Below, piece after piece: positions 14,309-22,809 of a DNA stretch of 64,000 nt. The notes under the pieces were generated by a model. The model worked only from the letters and a program-made list of their open reading frames with translations, was not told the origin of the DNA and did no database searches. The position numbers and the translations under genes are program-made. The stretch comes from Streptomyces antarcticus (lineage in GTDB: Bacteria > Actinomycetota > Actinomycetes > Streptomycetales > Streptomycetaceae), in assembly GCF_026627255.1 (NCBI RefSeq), contig NZ_JAPNLM010000010.1, positions 186,001 through 250,000 of the forward strand, read 5' to 3'. How positions within the stretch are numbered: the first letter of the stretch is position 1; every line of letters begins with the position of its first letter.

Positions 14309-15127
14309 TCAGGAGCCCTCCGGGGACTTGCGGGGGGTCTTGGTGCCGTGCCGGGCCGCGTACTCGTCCGCGAGCCACGGGCCGAGGTCGTCCACGTACG
14401 CGCGGAGCACGGCCGGGTCGGCGACCGGGTCCAGGGCCACCGCGGCCGCCGCCCGCATCTGGGCCGCGCGGCCCGGGTAGTACCGGCCGAACACCTCCGC
14501 GGACTCGGCGAGGTCGCTGGTCCAGCCGCCCCAGCGCGGCATCACCAGCGTGAACCCGGTGCGCACGAGGTGCCGCGAGAACCCCCGGGTCAGCCGGCGC
14601 AGCTCCTCCGGGGTCGAGGCGGCACCGGCGCGGTCCCGCCACCCCGGCAGCATGGCGGCAAGGTCGCCGTTGGTCTCCCGGGCGAGCAGGCCGTCCGGGC
14701 GGTAGCGCGGCAGGTGCTCGGCCAGGTCCGGGCCGAGGAGCGGGGTGGACAGGCAGGCGAGGAACCAGCCGAGGTCGTACCGCTCGGCCTCGCTCAGCAG
14801 GGTGTCCTCGCCGTAGAGCAGGATCCCGACCCCGTCGATCACGGGGAAGTCCTCGTCCAGCCCGCGCGCCAGCACCTCGGCGGTGTCCCGGTCCTCGGCG
14901 GCGGGCTCGTGGCGCAGGGCGAGCAGCAGGTCCAGGTCGGACCGGCCGGGCCGGGCGGTCCCGCGCGGCACGGACCCGTACAGGTACGCGCTGTGCAGGC
15001 GCTGCCCGTACGCCTCTGCGGTCCGCTCCCGCGCGGCCGCGACGACGCCGGCGAAGGCGGCGGGCACCCGGCCGAGGGCCCCCTCGCGCTCGAAGTACCC
15101 GTACGCGTCCAGGCCCTTGTGTTCCAT
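14309..15127 (-). CDS. Nucleotidyltransferase-domain protein
   Basis: A 272-residue protein with the pol-beta-type motif YLYGSVPRGTARPGRSDLDL near residues 46-65 (G-S-x-x-R-G followed by D-x-D). The C-terminal half is helical, with no kanamycin- or streptomycin-resistance signature I can confirm. The substrate is unknown. ATG at 15127 (MEHKGLDAYGYF) is preferred over an upstream in-frame ATG (15142), since homologues tend to begin at the aromatic-rich stretch. It converges with the L7/L12-like gene, whose stop is 6 nt away. Confidence 0.8.
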   Translation of the reverse strand: MEHKGLDAYGYFEREGALGRVPAAFAGVVAAARERTAEAYGQRLHSAYLYGSVPRGTARPGRSDLDLLLALRHEPAAEDRDTAEVLARGLDEDFPVIDGVGILLYGEDTLLSEAERYDLGWFLACLSTPLLGPDLAEHLPRYRPDGLLARETNGDLAAMLPGWRDRAGAASTPEELRRLTRGFSRHLVRTGFTLVMPRWGGWTSDLAESAEVFGRYYPGRAAQMRAAAAVALDPVADPAVLRAYVDDLGPWLADEYAARHGTKTPRKSPEGS

Positions 15128-15214
15128 GACTCCACTGTGCACCGTCGGCCGGCGGGGCGGCCCGACGGGGTCGCGGGACGCGTGGAGGGGCGCCGGACCC
15201 TCTCCCGGGACGCG

Positions 15215-15253
15215 TGAAGGGGCCCTGCCCGGCGTACGGGCAGGACCCCTTCA
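15215..15253 (-). terminator. Terminator of crp
   Basis: A stem of about 17 bp with one mismatch (TGAAGGGGCCCTGCCCG pairing with CGGGCAGGACCCCTTCA) and a 5-nt loop lies 15 nt beyond the crp stop on the minus strand. Confidence 0.75.
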
Positions 15254-15267
15254 GGGTGCGACGGGTG

Positions 15268-15942
15268 TCAGCGGGACCGCTTCGCGAGGCGCTCCACGTC
15301 CAGCAGGATCACGGCGCGGGCCTCCAGGCGCAGCCAGCCGCGGCCCGCGAAGTCGGCCAAGGCCTTGTTCACGGTCTCGCGGGAGGCACCGACGAGCTGG
15401 GCGAGCTCCTCCTGCGTCAGGTCGTGCACGACGTGGATGCCCTCCTCCGACTGCACGCCGAACCGGCGCGACAGGTCGAGGAGCGCCCGCGCGACACGGC
15501 CGGGAACGTCGGAGAAGACCAGGTCGGACATCTGGTCGTTGGTCTTGCGCAGGCGCCGGGCGACGGCGCGCAGCAGCGCGGTGGCGACCTCGGGCCGGGC
15601 GTTGAGCCAGGGCTGGAGGTCGCCGTGGCCGAGGCCGAGCAGCTTGACCTCGGTCAGCGCGGTGGCGGTGGCGGTGCGCGGGCCCGGGTCGAACAGCGAC
15701 AGTTCGCCGATCAGCTCGCCGGGGCCGAGGACGGCCAGCATGTTCTCGCGGCCGTCGGGGGAGGTGCGGTGGAGCTTCACCTTGCCCTCGGTCACGACAT
15801 ACAGCCGGTCACCGGGGTCGCCCTCGTGGAACAGGGCGTCACCGCGCGCGAGGGTCACCTCGCCCATGGAGGCGCGGAGCTCCGCGGCCTGCTCGTCATC
15901 GAGCGCCGCGAAGAGCGGGGCACGCCGCAGTACGTCGTCCAC
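15268..15942 (-). CDS. crp: Crp/Fnr-family global regulator
   Basis: A 224-residue cAMP-receptor-type regulator. The cyclic-nucleotide-binding domain (about 8-120) has FHEGDPGDRLYVV and the phosphate-binding cassette PGELIGELSLFDPGPRTATA. The dimer helix follows, then a C-terminal winged helix with TQEELAQLVGASRETVNKAL as the recognition HTH. In S. coelicolor Crp affects germination and antibiotic production. GTG at 15942 gives the expected length. It is divergent from nth, with a Crp-like box between (16006-16021) that would allow autoregulation. Confidence 0.93.
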   Translation of the reverse strand: MDDVLRRAPLFAALDDEQAAELRASMGEVTLARGDALFHEGDPGDRLYVVTEGKVKLHRTSPDGRENMLAVLGPGELIGELSLFDPGPRTATATALTEVKLLGLGHGDLQPWLNARPEVATALLRAVARRLRKTNDQMSDLVFSDVPGRVARALLDLSRRFGVQSEEGIHVVHDLTQEELAQLVGASRETVNKALADFAGRGWLRLEARAVILLDVERLAKRSR

Positions 15943-16005
15943 GAGTCTCTCTCCTATGTCGACCAGCTCAGGGAACCGCTCCCCATTTTGCCGGACGGCT
16001 CAAAC

Positions 16006-16021
16006 AGTGCGATCAATCACA
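16006..16021. promoter_or_regulatory. Candidate Crp-binding site between crp and nth
   Basis: AGTGC, GATCAA, then TCACA has the TGTGA-N6-TCACA layout with a perfect right half and two mismatches at left. It also keeps the GTG-N8-CAC spacing of the Streptomyces Crp motif. It lies about 65 nt upstream of the crp start, suitable for autoregulation. Confidence 0.45.
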
Positions 16022-16122
16022 AGGATGCCGGACGGACGGGTGTGCTGTGCGGCGAGCGGCCAATCGGGGTGGTGTTACCAGAGGTCCGGGCGGGTGTCAG
16101 CGGCCGGCCTTAGGCTGGCCGG

Positions 16123-17058
16123 GTGTCCAACAAGCCGGTGAGAGCACAGGCCAAGGGGTCCGCGGGAGTGACGGCCGCCCCCGATTCAGCCGTGGGCGAA
16201 CATGCCCCTGTGGAGGCGTCCGCGAAGGCCCCGCCCGCACCCGAGGGTAAAAATTCGGTCAAGAAACCGAAGCCGGCCCGGGGTGAATCGCACCTGGCCA
16301 TGGTGCGCAGGGCCCGCCGCATCAACCGCGAGCTGGCCGAGATCTACCCGTACGCCCATCCGGAGCTGGACTTCCGCAACCCCTTCGAGCTCCTCGTCGC
16401 GACGGTGCTGTCCGCACAGACCACCGACCTGCGGGTGAACCAGACGACCCCGGCCCTGTTCGCCGCCTACCCGACCCCCGAGGACATGGCCGCGGCCGCC
16501 CCCGAGGATCTGGAGGAGCTGATCCGGCCGACCGGGTTCTTCCGGGCGAAGTCCCGCTCGCTGCTCGGCCTCTCGCAGGCCCTGCGGGACGACTTCGGCG
16601 GGGAGGTGCCGGGCCGGATCGAGGACCTGGTGAAGCTGCCGGGGGTCGGCCGCAAGACCGCGAACGTGGTCCTCGGCAACGCCTTCGGCGTCCCGGGGAT
16701 CACGGTCGACACCCACTTCGGCCGACTGGTGCGCCGCTGGAAGTGGACCGGGCAGGAGGACCCGGAGAAGGTCGAGGCGGAGATCTGCGCGATCTTCCCC
16801 AAGAGCGAGTGGACGATGCTCTCGCACCGGGTCGTCTTCCACGGCCGCCGGATCTGCCACTCCCGCAAGCCGGCCTGCGGCGCGTGCCCGATCGCCCCGC
16901 TGTGCCCCGCGTACGGGGAGGGCGAGACGGACCCGGAGAAGGCGAAGAAGCTGCTCAAGTACGAGAAGGGCGGCCAGCCGGGCCAGCGGCTGACCCCGCC
17001 CCCGGACTACCCCGGCCTCCCGGCCCCGCCGGCGGCCGCGCGGGCGGCGCGGCCGTAG
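16123..17058 (+). CDS. nth: Endonuclease III (DNA glycosylase/AP lyase)
   Basis: A 311-residue base-excision repair enzyme for oxidised pyrimidines. After a disordered Ala/Pro/Lys-rich tail of about 55 residues comes the HhH-GPD fold: LSAQTTD, the helix-hairpin-helix LPGVGRKTANVV with catalytic Lys178, VDTH with catalytic Asp196, and the C-terminal [4Fe-4S] loop of Cys245, 252, 255 and 261 (C-x6-C-x2-C-x5-C). GTG at 16123 is used; a later start inside the tail cannot be excluded. It is divergent from crp. Confidence 0.95.
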   Translation: MSNKPVRAQAKGSAGVTAAPDSAVGEHAPVEASAKAPPAPEGKNSVKKPKPARGESHLAMVRRARRINRELAEIYPYAHPELDFRNPFELLVATVLSAQTTDLRVNQTTPALFAAYPTPEDMAAAAPEDLEELIRPTGFFRAKSRSLLGLSQALRDDFGGEVPGRIEDLVKLPGVGRKTANVVLGNAFGVPGITVDTHFGRLVRRWKWTGQEDPEKVEAEICAIFPKSEWTMLSHRVVFHGRRICHSRKPACGACPIAPLCPAYGEGETDPEKAKKLLKYEKGGQPGQRLTPPPDYPGLPAPPAAARAARP

Positions 17059-17168
17059 GGCGGAGCGGGCGGCGCAGCCGTAGCGGCGGTGCGGGCGGCG
17101 CGGCCTCAGGAACCAATCGGTACCCGGACCGCGTTTGGCGGTGTGGGAGAACACGGACAGGGGTGCCT

Positions 17169-18011
17169 ATGACTGGGGCTACGCAGAACCGCCCGGCCGA
17201 CGCCGGAGCACAGAGGGCGGCGGCCCGCGGCGCGGTGGGCCCCCCGGACGCGCCCCCGCCGCCCCCGCCGCCCCCGGCTGCCCCGCAGGCCCCGTACGCC
17301 CCGCAGGCCCCGTACGGCGCCTTCCCGCCCGCCACCGGGCGGGGCAGCACCGACGTCACCGCCGAGGGGCTGCCCGGCTGGCTCGACCCGGTCGTGGCGG
17401 CCGCCCGGACGGTCCGCCCGGCCCAGCTGAGCCGCTTCCTGCCGCCCGAGGACGGCCGGGGCCGCCAGTCCGCGGTGCTGATCCTGTTCGGCGAGGGCCC
17501 CCGCGGCCCCGAGCTGCTCCTCATGGAGCGCGCCAGCAGCCTCCGCTCCCACCCCGGCCAGCCCTCCTTCCCCGGCGGCGCCCTCGACCCCGAGGACGGG
17601 GACCCGCGCACCACGGGGCCGCTGCGCGCTGCCCTGCGCGAGGCCGAGGAGGAGACCGGCCTCGACCCCGCCGGCGTCCAGCTCTTCGGGGTGCTGCCCC
17701 GCCTCTACATCCCGGTCAGCGAGTTCGTCGTGACCCCGGTCCTGGGCTGGTGGCGCACCCCGAGCCCGATCGACGCCGTGGACCCGGCCGAGACGGCGCG
17801 GGTGTTCACGGTTCCCGTGGCGGATCTCACGGACCCCGGCCACCGGGTCACCGTCGTCCACCCGAGCGGGCACCAAGGCCCCGCGTTCACCGTCGAATCG
17901 GCGCTGGTCTGGGGTTTTACGGCCGGAGTGATCGACCGGATCCTGCATTTCGCGGGCTGGGAGCTTCCGTGGGACCGCTCTCGGCACGTACCGCTCGACT
18001 GGCGCTCATGA
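17169..18011 (+). CDS. NUDIX hydrolase, CoA pyrophosphatase type
   Basis: A 280-residue protein. A Pro/Ala-rich disordered N-terminus (to about 60) precedes the UPF0035/CoA motif SSLRSHPGQPSFPGGALDP and the Nudix box REAEEETGLDPAGVQ. This combination is characteristic of NUDT7/8 and YeaB-type enzymes that split CoA or oxidised CoA into phosphopantetheine and 3',5'-ADP. It lies just upstream of marP, and the two are probably cotranscribed (13 nt between stop and start). Confidence 0.88.
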   Translation: MTGATQNRPADAGAQRAAARGAVGPPDAPPPPPPPPAAPQAPYAPQAPYGAFPPATGRGSTDVTAEGLPGWLDPVVAAARTVRPAQLSRFLPPEDGRGRQSAVLILFGEGPRGPELLLMERASSLRSHPGQPSFPGGALDPEDGDPRTTGPLRAALREAEEETGLDPAGVQLFGVLPRLYIPVSEFVVTPVLGWWRTPSPIDAVDPAETARVFTVPVADLTDPGHRVTVVHPSGHQGPAFTVESALVWGFTAGVIDRILHFAGWELPWDRSRHVPLDWRS

Positions 18012-18024
18012 GACGGTGGCCCAT

Positions 18025-19230
18025 GTGAACGTGCTGGACATCCTGTTGCTGGTCGCCGCCGTGTGGTTCGCGATCGTGGGCTACCGCCAGGGGTTCGTCG
18101 TCGGCATCCTGTCGGTGATCGGCTTCCTCGGCGGTGGTCTCATCGCCGTGTCCCTGCTCCCGCTGATCTGGGACCGGGTGACCGACAACGGCACCCAGGT
18201 GTCCACCACGGTCGTGGTCATCGCCGTCGTCGCGATCATCGTCTGCGCCTCGATCGGCCAGGCCCTGACGACCCATCTGGGCAGCCGTCTTCGGCGCCAC
18301 ATCACCTGGTCGCCGGCGCGCGCGCTCGACGCGACCGGCGGCGCCCTGGTGAACGTGGTCGCGATGCTGCTGGTCGCGTGGCTGATCGGCTCGCTGGTCG
18401 CCGTCACCTCCCTGCCCACCACGGTGGGCAGGGAGGTCCGCAACTCCAAGGTGCTGTCGGGCGTGTCGCGGGCCCTGCCCGACCAGGCGGACACCTGGTT
18501 CACGGACTTCGGCTCCACCCTCGCGCGCAACGGCTTCCCCCAGGTGTTCAGCCCGTTCTCCAACGAGCCCATCACCGAGGTGAGGGCGCCCGACCCGGCG
18601 CTCGCCGGCAGCCCCGTCACCGACCAGGCCAAGCGCTCGATCGTGAAGGTCGTCGGGACCGCGCCCAGTTGCAGCAAGGTGCTGGAGGGCACCGGCTTCG
18701 TCTTCGCGCCCGGCAAGGTCATGACCAACGCCCACGTCGTGGGCGGGGTCACCGAGCCGACCGTGCAGATCGGCGGCGAGGGCAAGCTGTACGACGGCAA
18801 GGTCGTGCTCTACGACTGGGCGCGCGACATCGCCGTCCTGGACGTGCCGAAGCTCAAGGCCCCGCCGCTGGAGTTCACCGACAAGGACGCCGCAAGCGGC
18901 AGTGACGCCATCGTCGCCGGCTTCCCGGAGAACGGCGCGTACGACGTGCGCGCGGCCCGCGTCCGCGGCCGGATCAACGCCAACGGCCCGGACATCTACC
19001 ACCGGGGCACCGTCCGCCGTGACGTGTACTCGCTGTACGCGACGGTCCGCCAGGGCAACTCCGGCGGCCCGCTGCTCACGCCCGACGGCAGGGTGTACGG
19101 GGTCGTCTTCGCGAAGTCCCTCGACGACCCGAACACCGGTTACGCGCTGACGGCGGACGAGATCCGCGACGACATCCGGCTCGGCGCCACGGCCACGCGC
19201 CGGGTCGACAGCCAGAGCTGCGCACTCTGA
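18025..19230 (+). CDS. marP: MarP-family membrane serine protease
   Basis: A 401-residue protein with four N-terminal membrane segments in a CvpA-like domain (residues 1-125) and a periplasmic chymotrypsin-like domain. The triad is His237 (TNAHVV), Asp268 (DWARDIAVLDV) and Ser346 (RQGNSGGPL), and one Cys sits before the protease domain and one at the C-terminus (SQSCAL). In mycobacteria MarP protects against acid and oxidative stress by activating a peptidoglycan hydrolase. GTG at 18025 (MNVLDILLL) with GGTGG 7 nt upstream is preferred over GTG 18016. Confidence 0.9.
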   Translation: MNVLDILLLVAAVWFAIVGYRQGFVVGILSVIGFLGGGLIAVSLLPLIWDRVTDNGTQVSTTVVVIAVVAIIVCASIGQALTTHLGSRLRRHITWSPARALDATGGALVNVVAMLLVAWLIGSLVAVTSLPTTVGREVRNSKVLSGVSRALPDQADTWFTDFGSTLARNGFPQVFSPFSNEPITEVRAPDPALAGSPVTDQAKRSIVKVVGTAPSCSKVLEGTGFVFAPGKVMTNAHVVGGVTEPTVQIGGEGKLYDGKVVLYDWARDIAVLDVPKLKAPPLEFTDKDAASGSDAIVAGFPENGAYDVRAARVRGRINANGPDIYHRGTVRRDVYSLYATVRQGNSGGPLLTPDGRVYGVVFAKSLDDPNTGYALTADEIRDDIRLGATATRRVDSQSCAL

Positions 19231-19279
19231 GCCGTACGGGCACGGAGCTCCGTACGGGCACGGAGCTCCGTACGGCTCA
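19228..19279. terminator. Inverted and direct repeats after marP
   Basis: TGAGCCGTACGG and CCGTACGGCTCA form 12-bp outer arms. Between them the 18-nt unit CACGGAGCTCCGTACGGG is repeated, and each copy contains the palindrome GGAGCTCC. It starts within the marP stop codon and probably acts as a multi-branched terminator. Confidence 0.65.
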
Positions 19280-19685
19280 GGGTGGTCCGTACGGCTCCGG
19301 GGCCGCGTCCGTGTGCCGGTCCGTCCGTGTGTGTGCCGGTCTCTACGTCCGGGGATGGCGGAGCCGTGCCGAGACCCAGCGGGCGCGGCGGCGCAGGATG
19401 CGCGGAATTCCGAGCCGGAGGTCGTGGCCGTGCCGGCCAGGCCTCTCGTGGGTGCCCGGCGCGGTGGCCGAGCGTCGTTCGTGTGCGGTGTCACCGTAGT
19501 CGTGCGTCCAGCCCATACTCCGAGCTGTGCCCGTGCCCCAAGGTCGGTAATCCCGTCCGGGGCGGCCAATTGGCCTATGCGCCGGGCAATTGAATGCTTG
19601 TCATACGGGAGGGCCGCGACGTGCCGGTGCGTCAGGACCGCCCGGACGCCGCCCCAGTGGCCCGCCGGCGCGCGGCCCGGGCGGT
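19280..19685. other. Gene-free stretch
   Basis: About 400 nt without a supportable gene or RNA. The short frames that cross it show no family resemblance or clear ribosome-binding site. The stretch 19560-19615 is AT-richer, but no promoter serves a neighbour there, because both flanking genes end into this gap. Confidence 0.4.
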
Positions 19686-20645
19686 TCAGCGGTCCGGCTC
19701 GGGGTCCTTCAGCCAGTTCACCAGCTCGGTGGAGAACGCCGCCGGGTCCTCCTCGTGCGGGAAGTGCCCGAGCCCGTCGAACAGCCGCCACCGGTAAGGG
19801 GCTTCGACGTACTCACCGGATCCGGCCGCGCTCCGCGTCCGCATCACCGGGTCGAGCGAGCCGTGCAGGTGCAGGGTCGGCACCCGGACCGGGCGCTTCA
19901 TCCGCCGGTTGAACTGGAGCCCGTCGGGCCGCGCCATCGACCGCATCATCCAGCGGTACGGCTCCACGGAGCAGTGCGCGGTGGAGGGGATGCACATCGC
20001 CCTGCGGTACACCTCGAGGTCCGCGTCCTCGGGGAGGAGCGGTCCCGACCAGTCCCGGATCAGCTCGCCCACGAGCGCCCCGTCGTCGGCGACGAGCTGC
20101 CGCTCGGGGACGAACGGCCGCTGGAAGCCCCAGATGTGCGAACTGGCCCTGGTCTGGCCGAAGTCCGAGAGCATCGCGGAGCGCCAGCGGCGGGGGTGCG
20201 GCATGGAGGAGACCACGAGCCGGCGCACCAGCTTGGGCCGCATCACGGCGGCCGTCCAGGCGAGGTACCCGCCCAGGTCGTGCCCGACCAGGGCGGCGTC
20301 CGGCTCGCCGAGGGACCGTACGACCCCGGTGATGTCGAGCGCGAGGTTGGCGGGGTCGTAGCCGCGCGGAGTACGGTCGCTGCCGCCCACCCCGCGCAGG
20401 TCCATCGCGACGGCCCGGTACCCGGCGTCGGCGAGCGCCGTCAGCTGGTGGCGCCAGGTCCACCAGAACTGCGGGAAGCCGTGCAGGAGCAGCACCAGCG
20501 GCCCGTCGCCGAGTTCGGCGACGTGGAAGCGGGCCCCGTTGGCCGCGACGTCCCGGTGGGTGACCTTCCGGCCGCCGGGGATGTCGAGCCGTACCGCCGT
20601 GGCAGCTGTGGGGGGAGTGCTGGGGTCCGGCGTGGGGGCTGTCAT
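19686..20645 (-). CDS. Alpha/beta hydrolase, epoxide-hydrolase-like
   Basis: A 319-residue alpha/beta-hydrolase. LLHGFPQFWWTWR carries the oxyanion HGxP motif, the nucleophile elbow is GHDLGG with Asp (as in epoxide hydrolases and haloalkane dehalogenases), and GLGHFPHEEDP gives the catalytic His. Two Tyr residues of a lid, needed for epoxide ring opening, are plausible (EPYRWM and a lid Tyr), but I cannot align them securely. Its ATG overlaps the stop of the holin-family gene (ATGA), so the two are coupled. Confidence 0.85.
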   Translation of the reverse strand: MTAPTPDPSTPPTAATAVRLDIPGGRKVTHRDVAANGARFHVAELGDGPLVLLLHGFPQFWWTWRHQLTALADAGYRAVAMDLRGVGGSDRTPRGYDPANLALDITGVVRSLGEPDAALVGHDLGGYLAWTAAVMRPKLVRRLVVSSMPHPRRWRSAMLSDFGQTRASSHIWGFQRPFVPERQLVADDGALVGELIRDWSGPLLPEDADLEVYRRAMCIPSTAHCSVEPYRWMMRSMARPDGLQFNRRMKRPVRVPTLHLHGSLDPVMRTRSAAGSGEYVEAPYRWRLFDGLGHFPHEEDPAAFSTELVNWLKDPEPDR

Positions 20646-21100
20646 GAGGACGAGCGTGCCACACCCACAGCCTGGTCACTCACCGGCCGCGGGTGCGGCT
20701 TGACGGTCCCCACGATCGCCGCGGTCTGCTTGACGGACTCGATGGTCCTCACCGGCGGCTTGACCTTCTTGAACTTCGCCACCGCGAGCAGCCCGACCAG
20801 GGCCGCGATCAGCCAGAACGCCCCGCCGACGATGAGGAAGCACCAGACCAGGCCCAGCCCGGTCGAGTGAATGCCGTACGCCGCGGCGAAACTCAGTACG
20901 GGGAGGGAGAACAGGAGGAGCACGCCCGCGACGATCGCGGCACCGCTGCCGATGCCCGCCCGCTTGACGTCCTGCTTGATCTCCACCTTCGCGAGGGCGA
21001 TCTCGTCGTGCACCAGGGCGGACATCTCGGCGGTGGCCGAGGCGACCAGCTGGCCGAGTGTGCGCTCGGCTCCCCGCGCCCCTTGGTCCACTGCGCTCAT
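20642..21100 (-). CDS. Phage-holin-family / DUF1469-type membrane protein
   Basis: A 152-residue protein. An amphipathic N-terminal helix (TLGQLVASATAEMSALVHDE) is followed by two membrane segments (GAAIVAGVLLLFSLPVLSFAAA and WCFLIVGGAFWLIAALVGLLAV) and a basic tail. This matches the chromosomal 'phage holin family' widespread in actinobacteria. Despite the name there is no phage context, and a membrane-stress or cell-envelope role is likelier. GGGAGAG precedes ATG 21100. Confidence 0.85.
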   Translation of the reverse strand: MSAVDQGARGAERTLGQLVASATAEMSALVHDEIALAKVEIKQDVKRAGIGSGAAIVAGVLLLFSLPVLSFAAAYGIHSTGLGLVWCFLIVGGAFWLIAALVGLLAVAKFKKVKPPVRTIESVKQTAAIVGTVKPHPRPVSDQAVGVARSSS

Positions 21101-21154
21101 CGCTCTCTCCCTCTGTCGTCTGCTGCCGGCGGCTGTCCTGCGTCGTCTGTCAGA

Positions 21155-22582
21155 TCATGCCGGACGGTCGGCCCCGGCGCTGGACCCGGATGCCGCTTCG
21201 GACGTGGCGGACGTCGCCGCGGCGGCCTTGCGGCGGTGCTCGGCGGCCCTCTCCTCGTAGATCTTCGCCATCCGGAGGTGGTACTCGGGCTTGTCCTCCT
21301 CGTAGATGTCCGGGATGCCGTCGTGGTCCTCGTCCCGCTCCTCGGCCTCGGTGAGCGCCCGGTACTTGCGGTTCCGGAGCTTGAGCAGGACGCTCGCGAT
21401 CACGGCGGCGATGAGCGAGCCGATGAGGACGGCGGCCTTGATCTCGGAGGTGAGGACCGGGTCGTCGGCGAAGGCGAGTTCGCCGATGAGCAGGGAGACG
21501 GTGAAGCCGATGCCGGCGAGCGAGGCCACGGCGAGTACGTCGGGCCAGGCCAGGTCCTCGTTCAGTTCGGCCTTGGTGAAGCGGGCGGCCAGCCAGGTGC
21601 CGCCGAAGATGCCGAACGTCTTGCCGACGACCAGGCCGAGGACCACGCCGAGGGTCTCGGGGCGGGTGAAGACCTGGGCGATGGCCTCGCCGGAGAGAGA
21701 GACCCCGGCGGCGAACAGGGCGAAGAGGGGTACGGCCAGTCCTGCGGACAGGGGCCGGACCAGGTGCTCGATGCGCTCGCCGGGGGACTCGGACTCCCCC
21801 TCCCTGCGGGAGCAGCGGAGCATCAGGCCCATGGCGACGCCGGCGATGGTGGAGTGGACGCCGCTGTTGTACATCAGGCCCCAGATGACCAGGGCGAGCG
21901 GGACGTACAGGTACCAGCCGTGGACGTTCTTGCGGAGGAGGAACCAGAAGAGGGCCAGGCCCGCGAGGGCGCCGCCGAGCGCCACGAAGTTGATGTCGCT
22001 GGTGAAGAACACCGCGATGATCATGATGGCGAAGAGGTCGTCGACGACGGCGAGGGTCAGCAGGAAGGCGCGCAGGGCGGACGGCAGCGAGGTGCCGATG
22101 ACGGCGAGGACGGCGAGGGCGAAGGCGATGTCGGTGGCGGTGGGGACCGCCCATCCGTCCATCGAGCCGCTGCCGAGGGTGTTGACCAGTACGTACACCA
22201 GCGCGGGTACGGCCATGCCGCAGAGGGCCGCGATCACGGGGAGGGCGGCGGCCTTGGCCTCGCTCAGATCGCCTGCGACGAGCTCGCGCTTGAGCTCGAT
22301 TCCGGCGACGAAGAAGAAGATCGCGAGCAGGCCGTCGGCCGCCCAGTGCTGGATCGAGAGGTTCAGGCCGAGAGACTCGGGGCCGATGTGGAAGGACCCG
22401 ACGCTGTCGTAGCTGTCCGAGATGGCGGGGACGTTCGCCCAGATCAGGGCGGTGACGGCGGCCAGGAGCAGCAGTACGCCGCCGACGGTCTCGGTGCGCA
22501 GCGCGTCGGCGACGAAGCGGCGCTCGGGCAGCGAGAGCCGGCCGAAGGCCTTGCGGGTGGGTGTGGGCGTGGGCGTGTCCAC
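21155..22582 (-). CDS. nhaA: Na+/H+ antiporter NhaA with a cytosolic tail
   Basis: A 475-residue antiporter. The ion-binding aspartates are visible in VPTATDIAFALAVL (Asp151) and LAVVDDLFAIMII (Asp181/182, equivalents of E. coli Asp163/164), and membrane helices follow through GIGFTVSLLIGELAF. GTG at 22582 has GGAGG 9 nt upstream and is preferred over ATG 22612. Unlike the 388-residue E. coli protein it has a hydrophilic tail of about 75 residues containing DEDHDGIPD, a DxDxDG calcium-loop-like motif, and a charged helix. Confidence 0.93.
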   Translation of the reverse strand: MDTPTPTPTRKAFGRLSLPERRFVADALRTETVGGVLLLLAAVTALIWANVPAISDSYDSVGSFHIGPESLGLNLSIQHWAADGLLAIFFFVAGIELKRELVAGDLSEAKAAALPVIAALCGMAVPALVYVLVNTLGSGSMDGWAVPTATDIAFALAVLAVIGTSLPSALRAFLLTLAVVDDLFAIMIIAVFFTSDINFVALGGALAGLALFWFLLRKNVHGWYLYVPLALVIWGLMYNSGVHSTIAGVAMGLMLRCSRREGESESPGERIEHLVRPLSAGLAVPLFALFAAGVSLSGEAIAQVFTRPETLGVVLGLVVGKTFGIFGGTWLAARFTKAELNEDLAWPDVLAVASLAGIGFTVSLLIGELAFADDPVLTSEIKAAVLIGSLIAAVIASVLLKLRNRKYRALTEAEERDEDHDGIPDIYEEDKPEYHLRMAKIYEERAAEHRRKAAAATSATSEAASGSSAGADRPA

Positions 22583-22748
22583 GGTGGGGCACCTCCGGTT
22601 GGTCGACGGCATGGCTCATGCAGTTGCCGACCAGACTTCCCGGCGCACCCTGTGTTGTTCCGGCGTCTCTTCGGACGCCACGTATTGACAGCTCTTCGAC
22701 TTTACAGGGTCGCGCAGCCGTATCGGATGATCTTCACCTTAAACGGAC

Positions 22749-22785
22749 GGAGGGCGTCCGGCGCGTGACGCGCCGGACGCCCTCC
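22749..22785. terminator. Terminator downstream of acs
   Basis: A perfect 17-bp stem (GGAGGGCGTCCGGCGCG with its complement) around a TGA loop lies 25 nt beyond the acs stop on the minus strand. Confidence 0.8.
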
Positions 22786-22809
22786 CGGGGCCCGTGGACC
22801 CGCCCGGCG

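Noticed and set aside
20642..21100. Holin-family gene as evidence of a prophage
   Set aside because: No other phage gene is nearby, and this family is a normal chromosomal membrane protein in actinobacteria.
20693..22768. 691-residue plus-strand frame antisense to the holin and nhaA genes
   Set aside because: It has the same antisense artefact composition and no ribosome-binding site or domain.
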